Source of the DNA: Aquipuribacter sp. SD81
Lineage (GTDB): Bacteria > Actinomycetota > Actinomycetes > Actinomycetales > JBBAYJ01
Length of the DNA: 64,000 nt
Assembly (NCBI RefSeq): GCF_037153975.1
Contig: NZ_JBBAYJ010000014.1
Coordinates: forward strand, 1 to 64,000
Reading direction: 5' to 3'
Positions within the stretch are counted from its first letter, which is position 1. The number at the start of each line of letters is the position of its first letter. The notes under the pieces are model-generated. The model made no database searches. It was not told the origin of the DNA and saw only the letters and a program-made list of their open reading frames with translations. Shown one piece after another: positions 25,675 through 35,859 of the stretch. Made by a program: the position numbers and the translations under genes.

Positions 25675-27747
25675 GTGAGCAGCCCCACGACCGAGACGTC
25701 GGGCGGGCCCCGGCGCGACGCCGTCGTGGGCCGGCTCGTGGGCGGCCGGTACCGCGTGCTCGCCCGCGTGGCGCGTGGCGGCATGGCGACGGTGTACCGC
25801 GCCGAGGACACCCGGCTCGGCCGCGAGGTCGCCCTCAAGGTCATGCACCCGCACCTCGCGGAGTCCGAGGAGTTCGTCGCCCGCTTCCGTGCCGAGGCGC
25901 GGGCGGCCGCCTCCGTGCAGCACCGCTTCGTCGTCGCCGTCCACGACCAGGGCGCCGACGACGACCTCGTGTGGCTCGCGATGGACCTGCTGCCGGGCCG
26001 CACGCTGCGCGACGTGCTCCGGGAGCGGGGGTCCCTGTCCCCCGCCGAGGCGTACCCCGTCATGGAGGCGCTGCTGCAGGGCCTCGCCGCCGCGCACGCG
26101 TCCGGGCTCACCCACCGCGACGTCAAGCCGGAGAACGTCCTCGTCACCCGGGACGGCGGCTGGTGCGTGAGCGACTTCGGGCTCGCCCGGGCGGCGACGG
26201 CGTCCCGCACCGCGACGGGGTCGCTGCTGGGCACCCCGGAGTACATCGCGCCGGAGGCGGCGCAGTCCGGGCAGGTCGACGCCCGCACCGACGTGTACTC
26301 CGCCGGCATCGTGCTCTTCGAGCTGCTGACCGGCCGTCAGCCCCACACCGGCGAGGTGCCGTTCCAGGTGGTGTGGAGCCACGTCACCACCGACGTGCCG
26401 CCCGCCTCCTCGCTCGTGCCGCACCTGCCCCCCGAGGTCGACGACCTCGTCGCCTGGGCCTGCCGCCGCGACCCCGACGAGCGGCCGCAGAGCGCCGACC
26501 GCCTCCTGGCCCGGATGCGGCGGGTGTGGTCGCACCTGGAGCCGGACGTCCTGGACGCACGCGCCCCCGCGCTCGCCGCGGCGGCCGTCGGCGCCGGCGA
26601 GCGCGCCCGGCCGGCGAGCGACCGCGACGGCGTGGCGTCGGGTGCCTCGGCGCGTGTGCCGCCGCCGCAGCGCTGGTGGGAGGACGTCGACGAGCACGAC
26701 GCCGACGAGTACGACGACAGGCACGACTCGGACCCCGACGCCCGGCACACCGACCGCGTCGCCCGTCACGACCCGCGGCCCTGGGCCGCCGGGCCGCGCG
26801 GCGACGACGCAGGCCCGGACGACGACGGCACGCGACCGACCACGCGGCTGCCGGTCCGGCGCCGCCGGCGCCCCGGGCTCGCCGGTGTCCTCCTCGTGCT
26901 GCTCCTCGCCAGCGTGCTCGCCGCGGGGTGGCTGTGGTGGAGCGAGGCCGGCCCGGGCGCGCAGCGGGTGGTACCGGACGTCGCGGGCCTCAGCGCCCCG
27001 GCCGCCGAGGACCGGCTGGCCGCGGACGGTCTCGCCGCCACGAGCACACCCGTCTTCGACGAGGAGGCCCCCGAGGGGACGGTCGTGGGCAGCCGGCCCG
27101 CCGCCGCGGGCCAGGTGCACAAGAACGGGACGGTGACGCTGCTGGTGTCCGCCGGTCCCGAGCTCTTCGACGTCCCCGACGTGCGCGACGGCACCCCGGA
27201 GCAGGCCGCCGCCGCGCTCGCCGAGGTCGGCCTGAGCCTCGGGGAGACCACCGACGCGTTCTCCGCGCAGGTCGCCGAGGGGCTCGTCGTCGCCACCGAA
27301 CCGGGGCCGGGCGAGGCGGTGCGCGCGGGCACAGCCGTCGACGTCACCGTCAGCCGCGGGCCGGAGCCCGTGACGGTGCCCGACGTGACGGGCGGCGACG
27401 TCGACGCGGCCCGACGGCTGCTGGAGGCGGCGGGCCTCCGCCTCGGTCGGACCGACGAGCGCTACGACGACGCCGTCCCCGCGGGCGACGTGCTCGCGCA
27501 GGACCCGCCCGGCGGCGAGGCGCGGCCGGGCACGGATGTCGACGTCACCGTGTCGCGCGGACCCGAACCGGTCGAGGTGCCGGACGTCTTCGAGTCGCGC
27601 TTCGACGACGCTCTCGCCGAGCTCGAGGGGCTCGGCTTCGTGGTGGAGCGGCGCGGGTCGAACATCTTCGGCCGCGTGGTCAGCCAGGACCCGTCGGCCG
27701 GCACGATGCTCGTGCCCGGCTCGACGGTCGTCGTCACGACGTTCTGA
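25675..27747 (+). CDS. pknL: PASTA-domain serine/threonine protein kinase (PknL-like)
   Basis: A 690-residue receptor kinase. The kinase domain (residues 26-290) has VARGGMATVYRAED, ATP-binding K55, HRDVKPENV with D149, DFG 167-169 and the activation loop TASRTATGSLLGTPEYIAPE. An acidic juxtamembrane region (330-390), one membrane helix (about 401-422) and four extracellular PASTA repeats follow, each opening with a VPDV motif. PASTA repeats bind muropeptides or lipid II, so the kinase likely monitors cell-wall state. Synteny with the Rv2175c-like gene supports PknL rather than PknB, which sits with pbpA/rodA. Confidence 0.94.
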   Translation: MSSPTTETSGGPRRDAVVGRLVGGRYRVLARVARGGMATVYRAEDTRLGREVALKVMHPHLAESEEFVARFRAEARAAASVQHRFVVAVHDQGADDDLVWLAMDLLPGRTLRDVLRERGSLSPAEAYPVMEALLQGLAAAHASGLTHRDVKPENVLVTRDGGWCVSDFGLARAATASRTATGSLLGTPEYIAPEAAQSGQVDARTDVYSAGIVLFELLTGRQPHTGEVPFQVVWSHVTTDVPPASSLVPHLPPEVDDLVAWACRRDPDERPQSADRLLARMRRVWSHLEPDVLDARAPALAAAAVGAGERARPASDRDGVASGASARVPPPQRWWEDVDEHDADEYDDRHDSDPDARHTDRVARHDPRPWAAGPRGDDAGPDDDGTRPTTRLPVRRRRRPGLAGVLLVLLLASVLAAGWLWWSEAGPGAQRVVPDVAGLSAPAAEDRLAADGLAATSTPVFDEEAPEGTVVGSRPAAAGQVHKNGTVTLLVSAGPELFDVPDVRDGTPEQAAAALAEVGLSLGETTDAFSAQVAEGLVVATEPGPGEAVRAGTAVDVTVSRGPEPVTVPDVTGGDVDAARRLLEAAGLRLGRTDERYDDAVPAGDVLAQDPPGGEARPGTDVDVTVSRGPEPVEVPDVFESRFDDALAELEGLGFVVERRGSNIFGRVVSQDPSAGTMLVPGSTVVVTTF

Positions 27748-27750
27748 GCA

Positions 27751-27776
27751 CCGGTCGGCGGCGTGTGACCGACCGG
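27751..27776. terminator. Hairpin between convergent pknL and cupin genes
   Basis: CCGGTCGG and CCGACCGG form a perfect 8-bp stem around a 10-base loop in the 39-bp convergent gap. No T-run is present. Confidence 0.5.
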
Positions 27777-27786
27777 GCGCCGGTCG

Positions 27787-28235
27787 CTAGGGGCGCCGGC
27801 CCGTCGTGCGGTCGATGTGGTCCGGCACCGGTCCGTCGTAGTCGCCCGTGCTCACCATGCCGTCCGGCTCGACGAGCAGGATGCGGGCGCCGCCGACCGA
27901 GCGCGGCCGGTGCGGCACGTCGGCGGGGACGGTGAAGCAGTCGCCCGGTCCGAGGGCGACGGCCCGCTCGACCGTCGCGTCGGACCCGTCCGTGCCGTCG
28001 GCACCGGCCGTGCCGTCCGGGGAGCCGGGGCCGGGCTCCCGCAGGTCGATGACCAGCTCGCCGTCGAGCACGACGAACAGCTCGTCCAAGCCCGGGTGGG
28101 AGTGCCACACGAACTCCCCGCGCACGCGGACGGCCTTGAGGCGGTGGTCGTTCACCGCGCCGAGCAGGTACGGGCTCCACTCCCGGCCGATGCCGTCGAG
28201 CACCGACCACAGGTTGACGGGCTCGCCGGCGGTGC

Positions 28236-28239
<4 letters not shown>
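27787..28239 (-). CDS. Cupin domain protein
   Basis: A 150-residue single-domain cupin. Motif 1 is GEFVWHSHPGLDELFVVLDGEL with the HxH and Glu metal ligands, and motif 2 is GDCFTVPADVPHRP with the third His. A Gly/Asp/Thr-rich insertion separates the two motifs. The GTG start overlaps the threonine aldolase stop, so the three genes aroG, aldolase and cupin are one operon. Substrate unknown; small cupins of this type often bind or isomerise polar metabolites. Confidence 0.85.
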
Positions 28240-29308
<1,069 letters not shown>

Positions 29309-29312
<4 letters not shown>

Positions 29313-30628
29313 CGGCGCCCGAGCATCTCGGCGACGAGGAACGCCATCTCCAGCGACTGCTGGTGGTTGAGCCGCGGGTCGCACACCGACTCGTAGCGGC
29401 GCGCGAGCGCCGCGTCGTCGATCATCTCCGAGCCGCCGAGGCACTCGGTGACGTCGTCGCCGGTGAGCTCCACGTGCAGCCCGCCGGGGATGGTGCCGAC
29501 CGCCTCGTGGACCTCGAAGAAGCCGCGGACCTCGTCGATGACGTCGTCGAAGCGCCGCGTCTTGTACCCGCTGGCGGACTCGAACGTGTTGCCGTGCATC
29601 GGGTCGGTGATCCACAGCGGCTGGGCGCCGCTGGAGCGGACCTTCTCGACCACGGCGGGCAGCACGTCGCGGATGCGCTCCGCGCCCATCCGCGTGATGA
29701 ACGTGAGCCGGCCGGGCGTGCGGTCCGGGTCCAGCCGGTCGATGAGGGCGAGCGCGTCGTCGGGCGACGTGGACGGTCCGAGCTTGACCCCGATCGGGTT
29801 CTGCACGCGGGCGGCGAGCTCGATGTGCGCACCGTCGAGCTGGCGGGTGCGCTCCCCGATCCACACGAAGTGCGCGCTCGTCGCGTACTCCAGGCCGGTC
29901 CGGGAGTCGGTGCGCACGAGCGGGCGCTCGTAGTCGAGCAGGAGCGCCTCGTGGCTGGCGAAGAACTCCACCCCGCGCAGCTCCTCGGGGTCCGCACCGC
30001 AGGCGGCCATGAACCGCATCGCCTTGTCGATCTCGCGCGCGAGCACCTCGTAGCGGGCGTTCGCGGGGTTGGAGGTGAAGCCGCGGTTCCACTCGTGCAC
30101 CTGCCGCAGGTCGGCGAACCCGCCGGTGGTGAACGCGCGGATGAGGTTCAGCGTCGCCGAGGCCGTGTGGTACGCCCGGACGAGGCGCTGCGGGTCGTGG
30201 GCGCGGTCCTCCGGGGTGAAGGCGTAGGAGTTGACGGCGTCGCCGCGGTAGGCGGGCAGCGTGACGCCCTCGCGGGTCTCGAGGTCCTTGCTGCGCGGCT
30301 TGGCGAACTGCCCCGCCATGCGGCCCATCTTCACCACGGGCAGCCCGCTGCCGTACATGAGGACGACGGCCATCTGCAGGATCGTCTTGACGCGTCGGCG
30401 GATCGCGTCGGCGGTCGCGCCGTCGAAGGTCTCCGCGCAGTCCCCGCCCTGCAGCAGGAACGCCTCGCCGCGGGCGGCGGCCGCGAGCCGGTCGCGCAGG
30501 TTGTCGCACTCGCCGGCGAACACCAGCGGCGGATAGGTCCGCAGCTCCGCGGAGGCCGCGGCGAGGGCGTCGGTGTCGGCCCACGTCGGCTGCTGCGCCG
30601 CCGCGAGCTCGGGCCAGTGGATCGTCAC
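29309..30628 (-). CDS. aroG: Class II 3-deoxy-D-arabino-heptulosonate 7-phosphate synthase
   Basis: A 439-residue plant/bacterial type II DAHP synthase. Landmarks are LVFAGECDNLRDRL, FLLQGGDCAETFDG (metal-binding Cys), KMGRMAGQFAKPRS, GVEFFASHEALLLDYE, THIS-region GAHIELAARVQNPIGVKLGP, ITRMGAERI, ITDPMHGNT and GGLHVELTGDDVTECLGG. It condenses PEP and erythrose 4-phosphate at the entry of the shikimate pathway. The mycobacterial enzyme is feedback-inhibited and partners with chorismate mutase; that is not testable here. The GTG start has TACCCT six bases upstream. Confidence 0.96.
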
Positions 30629-30634
30629 CCCGCC

Positions 30635-30640
30635 AGGGTA
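30635..30640 (-). promoter_or_regulatory. -10 box of aroG
   Basis: TACCCT on the minus strand, six bases before GTG 30628; same leaderless pattern as metF. Confidence 0.6.
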
Positions 30641-30659
30641 GGCGGGCCGGCGGGGTGCC

Positions 30660-31685
30660 CTACGCGCGGTCCGCGCTCTGGTCGGGGGTCCGCTCGTCGC
30701 CGTCCTCGGGTGCCTCGCCCACGGCGCCGTCGACGTGCCCGTGGCCCGCAGCCGCCTCGTCCGCGGGCACCTCGTCGTCGCGGTCGGGCCCGCCCTCGCC
30801 GTCCAGGCGGGCCCGGGCGGTCGCCTCGTCGAGGTCGTCCGTGCCGTCGGGCAGGCGCGAGGTGTAGTCACCCGGCGAGAGGTCGTCACCGAACCAGCGC
30901 TCCGACAGTCCCGACAGCTGGCCGGAGAGGCGGGTCGTGTCGCGGCCGGTGATGCGCTCGACCCGGCCGAGGACCTCCCCCACGACCTTCGCCCGCTTCT
31001 CCGCCGCGATCCGCTCCTTGGCGACCGAGGCGTACTCGTCGACGTACTCCTGGCCGGACAGCCGCATGAGCTCGTACATGATCTCGTCGGTCACCGACCG
31101 GAGCACGTGCCGGTCGTCGGCCATGCCCTCGTAGCGGGAGAAGTCGAGCGGCCGGCCGATGATGATGCCGACGCGGTGGATCTTGGGGATCTTGCGACCG
31201 ATGGGCTGGACCTTGTCGGTTCCGATCATGGCGACGGGCAGGACCGGCACCCGGCTCTCCAGCGCCATCTTCGCCACGCCCGTCTTGCCCCGGTACAGCT
31301 GGCCGTCGGGCGAGCGGGTCCCCTCGGGGTAGATGCCGAGGAGCTCGCCGCGGCGCAGCACGCGCAGCCCGGAGCGCAGCGCCGCCTCGCTCGCCTTGCC
31401 GCCGCTGCGGTCGACGGGCAGCTGCCCGACGCCCTTGAAGAACATCGCCTTCGCCCGGCCCTTCACCCCGCGACCGGTGAAGTACTCGGCCTTGGCGAGG
31501 AAGGTCACCCGGCGGCGCAGCATCAGCGGCAGGAAGATCGAGTCGGAGAACGACAGGTGGTTGGAGGCGAGGATCGCCCCGCCCGTCGCGGGCACGTACT
31601 CCCCGCCGCGCACCCACGGCCGGAACAGGGACCGGAGGATCGGGCCGAGGATCGCGTAGAGGATCCAGTAGAACGCCACCGACAC
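30660..31685 (-). CDS. 1-acyl-sn-glycerol-3-phosphate acyltransferase-like protein
   Basis: A 341-residue PlsC-family enzyme. Motif I is SNHLSFSDS (H43, D48), motif III is IYPEGTRSPDG, with VPVLPVAMIGTDK following. The N-terminus (MSVAFYWILYAILGPILRSL) is a membrane-associating helix. Beyond the domain, about 110 C-terminal residues are acidic and probably disordered. GGAGG precedes the GTG. It likely acylates lysophosphatidate or a related membrane-lipid precursor; the neighbourhood (Rv2182c in mycobacteria) hints at inositol-lipid acylation, which is inference. Confidence 0.9.
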   Translation of the reverse strand: MSVAFYWILYAILGPILRSLFRPWVRGGEYVPATGGAILASNHLSFSDSIFLPLMLRRRVTFLAKAEYFTGRGVKGRAKAMFFKGVGQLPVDRSGGKASEAALRSGLRVLRRGELLGIYPEGTRSPDGQLYRGKTGVAKMALESRVPVLPVAMIGTDKVQPIGRKIPKIHRVGIIIGRPLDFSRYEGMADDRHVLRSVTDEIMYELMRLSGQEYVDEYASVAKERIAAEKRAKVVGEVLGRVERITGRDTTRLSGQLSGLSERWFGDDLSPGDYTSRLPDGTDDLDEATARARLDGEGGPDRDDEVPADEAAAGHGHVDGAVGEAPEDGDERTPDQSADRA

Positions 31686-31917
31686 CGGTCCACCTCCGTC
31701 GCTGCACCGGGCCGTCCACCCGCGCGGGCGCCAGTCTGGCCCCGACGGGACGGTGTGTCACACCGCCCCGCGGGCGTCCCACCCGTCCGCGCGACGCCGC
31801 CCGACCTCACCACCGGGCCGACCGTGGTGGCGACCGGTCGCCCCGCCCACCCCGCTGCGTCGATCCACCCGCCCGAACCCGTGGTGCCGGCCCCGGCCGC
31901 CGTGCGACGCTAGGGGT

Positions 31918-32682
31918 GTGCCGATCCTCCCCGGAGCAGAGCCGTTCCAGGCGGACGGCGGCGACGTCGCCGCCCTGCTCGTCCACGGCTTCACCGGCAC
32001 GCCCCAGTCGATGCGCGACTGGGCCGAGCACCACGCGGCGGCGGGCCTCACCGTCCGGGTCCCGCGGCTGCCCGGCCACGGCACGACGTGGCAGGAGTGC
32101 AACCGCACGCGGTGGGAGGACTGGTACGCCTGCGTCGAGCGGGAGCTGCTCGCCCTCGCGGCGGACCACACCGTCGTGGTCGGCGGCCTGTCGATGGGCG
32201 GCGCCCTCGCGCTGCGGCTCGCGCAGGAGCACCCGGAGCACGTCGCCGGCCTGGTGCTCGTCAACCCCGCGGTCCGCACGGAGGACTGGCGCATCCCGCT
32301 GCTGCCGCTGCTGCGCCGGCTCACCCCGTCCTTCCCGGCCATCGGCGGCGACATCCGCAAGGACGGCCCGTCGGAGATCGCGTACACCCGCACGCCGCTG
32401 CACGCGGGCGCGTCGGTCACACGGCTGCAGCGGACCGTCCGCGGGGACCTGTCCCGCGTCACCGCCCCGATCCGCCTGTTCCGCAGCGCCGTCGACCACG
32501 TGGTGCCGGCGTCCTCCAGCGCCGCGGTCCTCGCGGGGGTGTCGAGCACCGACGTCGAGCAGGTCGTGCTCCCGGACTCCTACCACGTCGCGACGCTCGA
32601 CCACGACGCCGCGACGGTCTTCGGCGGCTCCCTCGCGCTCGCCCGGCGCGTCGCGGCGGACTCCGGCCGGGTGGTCGCGTGA
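31918..32682 (+). CDS. Alpha/beta hydrolase, Est30/monoacylglycerol lipase type
   Basis: A 254-residue serine hydrolase. LLVHGFTGTPQSMRDWA forms the oxyanion region, GGLSMGGALAL has nucleophile S92, RLFRSAVDHVVP has D193 and DSYHVATLD has H223. The pattern matches carboxylesterases/monoacylglycerol lipases of the Est30 group. The GTG at 31918 follows GACGCT and six bases, a possible leaderless start. It overlaps the next gene by GTGA. Preceding interval 31686-31917 shows no recognisable element. Confidence 0.88.
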   Translation: MPILPGAEPFQADGGDVAALLVHGFTGTPQSMRDWAEHHAAAGLTVRVPRLPGHGTTWQECNRTRWEDWYACVERELLALAADHTVVVGGLSMGGALALRLAQEHPEHVAGLVLVNPAVRTEDWRIPLLPLLRRLTPSFPAIGGDIRKDGPSEIAYTRTPLHAGASVTRLQRTVRGDLSRVTAPIRLFRSAVDHVVPASSSAAVLAGVSSTDVEQVVLPDSYHVATLDHDAATVFGGSLALARRVAADSGRVVA

Positions 32683-33461
32683 GCGGCACCGGCGACGCCG
32701 ACGACCGCGGCCGCGCCGAGGACACCGAGGGCCGCCACGAGCGGGACCGCCTCGACATCGACGCCCGCTTCGCGGCCATCGTCGCCCGGTTCCACGACGA
32801 CGAGCCGCCGAGCCCCCGCGTGGTCGACGTGCCGGGCGCGGGGACCGGGGACGACCCGGTCGTGCTGGGCCCGGGCAGCGGTCCCGGGACGCTGCCGGAC
32901 ACCGACGCGCCCGACGGGTCGCGACCGGCGCGCGAGTCCCGGGGGGACGAGCGGTGGTGGCCGGCCCCGGGGCCGGAGCGCCGCGACCAGGCCGGTCCGC
33001 CGGCCGGCGGGCCGGCGCGGCACCGCTCCTCCGACACCGACGCCGGCACGCGGTCGACGCCCTTCGGCCCGGCCCGGCAGGACCCGCGCGGCCTCGGCGA
33101 CCGGCGGCCGCAGCGGCCGCAGCAGCCGCCGGCCGTGCCGCACCTGGAGAGCCGCGAGGAGCGGCTCGCCCGCATCGACCGGGAGGTCGAGCGGGCGGTT
33201 CACGGCGCGGACGGCGGGCACTACGTGCCCCCGGAGCCGCCTCCTCTGCCGCGCCCGCGCGGGCTCGCGTCGCGGGCCGCGTGGGCGTCGGTGCTCGCGG
33301 GCCCGCTCCTGCTCCTCGTCTTCGCGCTGTTCTGGGACGAGGTGCCGTCGTGGCTGCTCGGCTCCGTCGTCGTCGCGGTCGTCGCCGGCTTCACGTACCT
33401 CGCGTGGCGGCTGCCGCGCAGCCGTGACCGCGATGACCCCGACGACGGTGCCATCGTGTGA
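32679..33461 (+). CDS. Hypothetical protein with disordered N-terminus and two membrane helices
   Basis: A 260-residue protein. Residues 1-175 are rich in Asp, Arg, Gly and Pro and look disordered apart from a short helix (DIDARFAAIVARFHDDEPPSP) near residue 27. A proline-rich stretch (PPEPPPLPRPR) leads into two membrane segments, about residues 200-217 and 220-240, with an Arg/Asp tail. The DARFAAIVARFHD motif occurs in an actinobacterial family next to acyltransferase/esterase genes. I do not know a function. It is translationally coupled to the esterase. Confidence 0.8.
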   Translation: MSGTGDADDRGRAEDTEGRHERDRLDIDARFAAIVARFHDDEPPSPRVVDVPGAGTGDDPVVLGPGSGPGTLPDTDAPDGSRPARESRGDERWWPAPGPERRDQAGPPAGGPARHRSSDTDAGTRSTPFGPARQDPRGLGDRRPQRPQQPPAVPHLESREERLARIDREVERAVHGADGGHYVPPEPPPLPRPRGLASRAAWASVLAGPLLLLVFALFWDEVPSWLLGSVVVAVVAGFTYLAWRLPRSRDRDDPDDGAIV

Positions 33462-33464
33462 CGC

Positions 33465-34754
33465 GTGACCACCTCCCCCACCCGGACCGGCGACCCGCGC
33501 GAGGTCGTCGAGCTGTCCGGGCACGTGCTCGACACCGGCCTGTTCACCCGCGTCCTCGACGACGTCCGCTCCCTCGGCGGTGACTACGAGGTCGTGCGCT
33601 TCGACGTCGGCAAGGAGCACGACGACCCCTCGACCGTGCGGCTGGCGGTGACCGCGCCCGACACCGCGACGCTGGACTCCGTGCTCATGCGCCTGCACGC
33701 GCACGGGGCGAACCTCGTCGACGTCGAGCCGGCCCGGCTCACGGTCGTGGAGCGCGACGGCGTGTTCCCCGCGGACTTCTACGCGACGACGAACCTGCCG
33801 ACGGCCGTCCGGGTCGGCGAGTCGTGGCACGACGTCGAGAACCCCGAGATGGACTGCGGCATCGTCGTCGACGTCGACGGCGAGGGGCCGGGCGCGACCG
33901 TCCGGTCGGTGCGCACCGTCCCGGTCAGCGACGTGCGTGCGGGATCGCGCGTGGTGAGCGGTGCGGTCGGTGTCCGCGTCACCGCGCCCGCCCGCGTGCA
34001 GGGCGACGACTCCGGCTTCACCTTCATGCAGTCGGAGGTGAGCAGCGAGAAGCCGCAGGCGCTCGTCGTGCGCCAGGTCGCCGACGAGATGCGGGCGGTC
34101 AGGGCGAGCGGCCGGCGGATCCTGTGGGTCCTCGGCCCGGCCGTCGTCCACACCGGCGCCGCGCCGAGCGTCGCCGCCCTCGTGCGCGGCGGCTGGGTCG
34201 ACGTGCTCTTCGGCGGCAACGCCGTCGCGACGCACGACGTCGAGCAGGCCCTCTACGGCACGTCGCTCGGCGTCGACCTGTCCGCCGGCCGCGGGGTGGA
34301 GCACGGGCACGAGCACCACCTGCGCGCCATCAACGCCGTCCGGCATGCGGGCTCGCTCGCGGCGGCGGTCGAGCAGGGCGTGCTGACGAGCGGCATCATG
34401 CACGCGCTCGTCGAGGGCGGGAAGGACTTCGTCCTCGTCGGCTCCGTCCGCGACGACGGCCCCCTGCCGGACGTCCACACCGACGTGCTCGACGGCCAGC
34501 GGGCGATGCGGGCGCAGCTGCAGTCGCCGGAGCGCGGCGAGGTCGGCTTCTGCATCGTCGTCGCGACCATGCTCCACGGCGTCGCGACCGGCAACGTGCT
34601 GCCGAGCCACATCCCGCTGGTGTGCGTCGACATCAACCCGGCGACCGTCACGAAGCTCACCGACCGGGGCTCGGCGCAGGCGCGCGGGGTCGTCACCGAC
34701 GTCGGCCTGTTCTGCGCGACCCTCGCGAGGGAGCTCACCGGCTCGGAGGTGTGA
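33465..34754 (+). CDS. TIGR00300/LOR-SDH-domain protein (ornithine cyclodeaminase-like)
   Basis: A 429-residue protein. The N-terminal half matches the LOR/SDH conserved domain: VELSGHVLDTGLFTRVLDD, GANLVDVEPARLTVVERDGVFP and FYATTNLPTAVRVG. The C-terminal half carries a Rossmann-like region: ILWVLGPAVVHTGAAPSVAAL, VDVLFGGNAVATHDVE and VCVDINPATVTKLTDRGSAQA. Archaeal relatives are described as ornithine cyclodeaminases (ornithine to proline), and a similar domain is fused in cyanobacterial AgrE/ArgZ. Substrate here is unproven. It starts at GTG 33465, three bases after the previous stop. Confidence 0.85.
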   Translation: MTTSPTRTGDPREVVELSGHVLDTGLFTRVLDDVRSLGGDYEVVRFDVGKEHDDPSTVRLAVTAPDTATLDSVLMRLHAHGANLVDVEPARLTVVERDGVFPADFYATTNLPTAVRVGESWHDVENPEMDCGIVVDVDGEGPGATVRSVRTVPVSDVRAGSRVVSGAVGVRVTAPARVQGDDSGFTFMQSEVSSEKPQALVVRQVADEMRAVRASGRRILWVLGPAVVHTGAAPSVAALVRGGWVDVLFGGNAVATHDVEQALYGTSLGVDLSAGRGVEHGHEHHLRAINAVRHAGSLAAAVEQGVLTSGIMHALVEGGKDFVLVGSVRDDGPLPDVHTDVLDGQRAMRAQLQSPERGEVGFCIVVATMLHGVATGNVLPSHIPLVCVDINPATVTKLTDRGSAQARGVVTDVGLFCATLARELTGSEV

Positions 34755-34763
34755 GCCGGCGCG

Positions 34764-35420
34764 TCAGCGCCGCCACAGCAGGTGGTGGACGACGCCGCTG
34801 GGGCTCGGCACGACGTCGCGGTGGTACCGGTGGTCGAGCTCGGCCGGCGAGGTCCACAGCCGGCTGCCGCCGCCGAGGGTGACGGCCGGGTTGACCGCCA
34901 CGTGGAGGGTGTCGACGAGGTCGGCGTCGAGGAACTCGCGGACGGTGCTCGCGCCGCCCCCGAGGCGGACGTCCTTGCCGTCGGCGAGCTCGCGGGCCCG
35001 CTCGAGGGCCTGGGCGGGTGCGAGGTCGGCGAAGTGGAACGTCGTGTCCGACAGCGTGAACGCGGGCCGCGGGTGGTGGGTGAGCACGAGGACGGGCGTG
35101 CGGAAGGGCGGGTCGTCGCCCCACCACCCGCGCCAGTCCAGGCCGTCGCCGTCGGTCCACGGCCCGCGGTGGGGCGCGAACTTGTTGCGGCCCATGATCT
35201 CGGCACCGATGCCGTGGTGGAAGTCGCCGACGAGCCGGTCGTCGAGCCCGCGCGTGCCGCCGCCGTCCCGGCGACCCGGCCAGCTCGCCGTCGCGAAGGC
35301 CCACTCGCCGAGCACGGTCGGGTCGGCGTGGCCGAAGGGCCGTTCGAGGCTCTGGCCCTCCCCCGCCCCGTAGCCGTCGGCCGAGACGAAGAAGTTCTGC
35401 ACCCTGAGCAGCTGCTGCAC
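34764..35420 (-). CDS. RibD C-terminal/dihydrofolate reductase-fold protein
   Basis: A 218-residue protein of the reductase-like family. It begins VQQLLRVQNFFVSADGYGAG, then IMGRNKFAPHRGPW, PVLVLTHHPRPAF, RELADGKDVRLGGGASTVREFL and VNPAVTLGGGSRLW, the order seen in NADPH-dependent RibD-C proteins. GGGAGGACGC precedes the GTG at 35420. The tail is convergent with the TIGR00300 gene, with nine bases between. The natural substrate is unknown for this group, so a riboflavin role should not be assumed. Confidence 0.85.
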   Translation of the reverse strand: MQQLLRVQNFFVSADGYGAGEGQSLERPFGHADPTVLGEWAFATASWPGRRDGGGTRGLDDRLVGDFHHGIGAEIMGRNKFAPHRGPWTDGDGLDWRGWWGDDPPFRTPVLVLTHHPRPAFTLSDTTFHFADLAPAQALERARELADGKDVRLGGGASTVREFLDADLVDTLHVAVNPAVTLGGGSRLWTSPAELDHRYHRDVVPSPSGVVHHLLWRR

Positions 35421-35514
35421 GCGTCCTCCCTGGTGATCGTGGGCTGTTCCGCTGGTGGACCGGGGAGCCGGGTCGTTCTCACCGGTCGGAGGCGTGACGG
35501 TACGTGCACCGCCG

Positions 35515-35520
35515 TAGGGT
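35515..35520 (+). promoter_or_regulatory. -10 box of the small membrane gene at 35527
   Basis: TAGGGT, six bases before GTG 35527. Confidence 0.55.
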
Positions 35521-35526
35521 GACGCC

Positions 35527-35859
35527 GTGGTGGGAGCCGACGCTCGGGCGCGTCCGACGGCGCGCGGGAGGGCACCGCGGCGCTCGGTGTGGCGCGTGTG
35601 GCGGCGGGGCGTCCTCGCCGCCCACGTGCTCCTGGTCCCCTTCTGGTGGGTGGCGCGGGAGGTGGACCTCGCGCGTCGGCCGCTCGGCGACGGGGTCTGG
35701 CCCGGTGAGCCCGGCTGGCCCGCGGGCAGCGGGTCGGCCGAGTGGTTGCCCGGGCAGCTCCCGACGGTCCTCGCCGTGCTCCTCCTGTGGCTGGTCGTGC
35801 TTCCGGTGTCGGCCCTGGTCACGGCCGCGGTGAGTGCGGCGGTCGCGCGGTGCCGCTAG
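35527..35859 (+). CDS. Hypothetical two-helix membrane protein
   Basis: A 110-residue protein with an Arg-rich start (ARARPTARGRAPRRSVWRVWRR), then two membrane helices at about residues 27-43 and 80-103 separated by a polar loop. No family is recognised. A correctly spaced TAGGGT box supports it as a real gene. Its last 41 bases overlap the 3' end of the convergent FAD reductase gene. Confidence 0.65.
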   Translation: MVGADARARPTARGRAPRRSVWRVWRRGVLAAHVLLVPFWWVAREVDLARRPLGDGVWPGEPGWPAGSGSAEWLPGQLPTVLAVLLLWLVVLPVSALVTAAVSAAVARCR

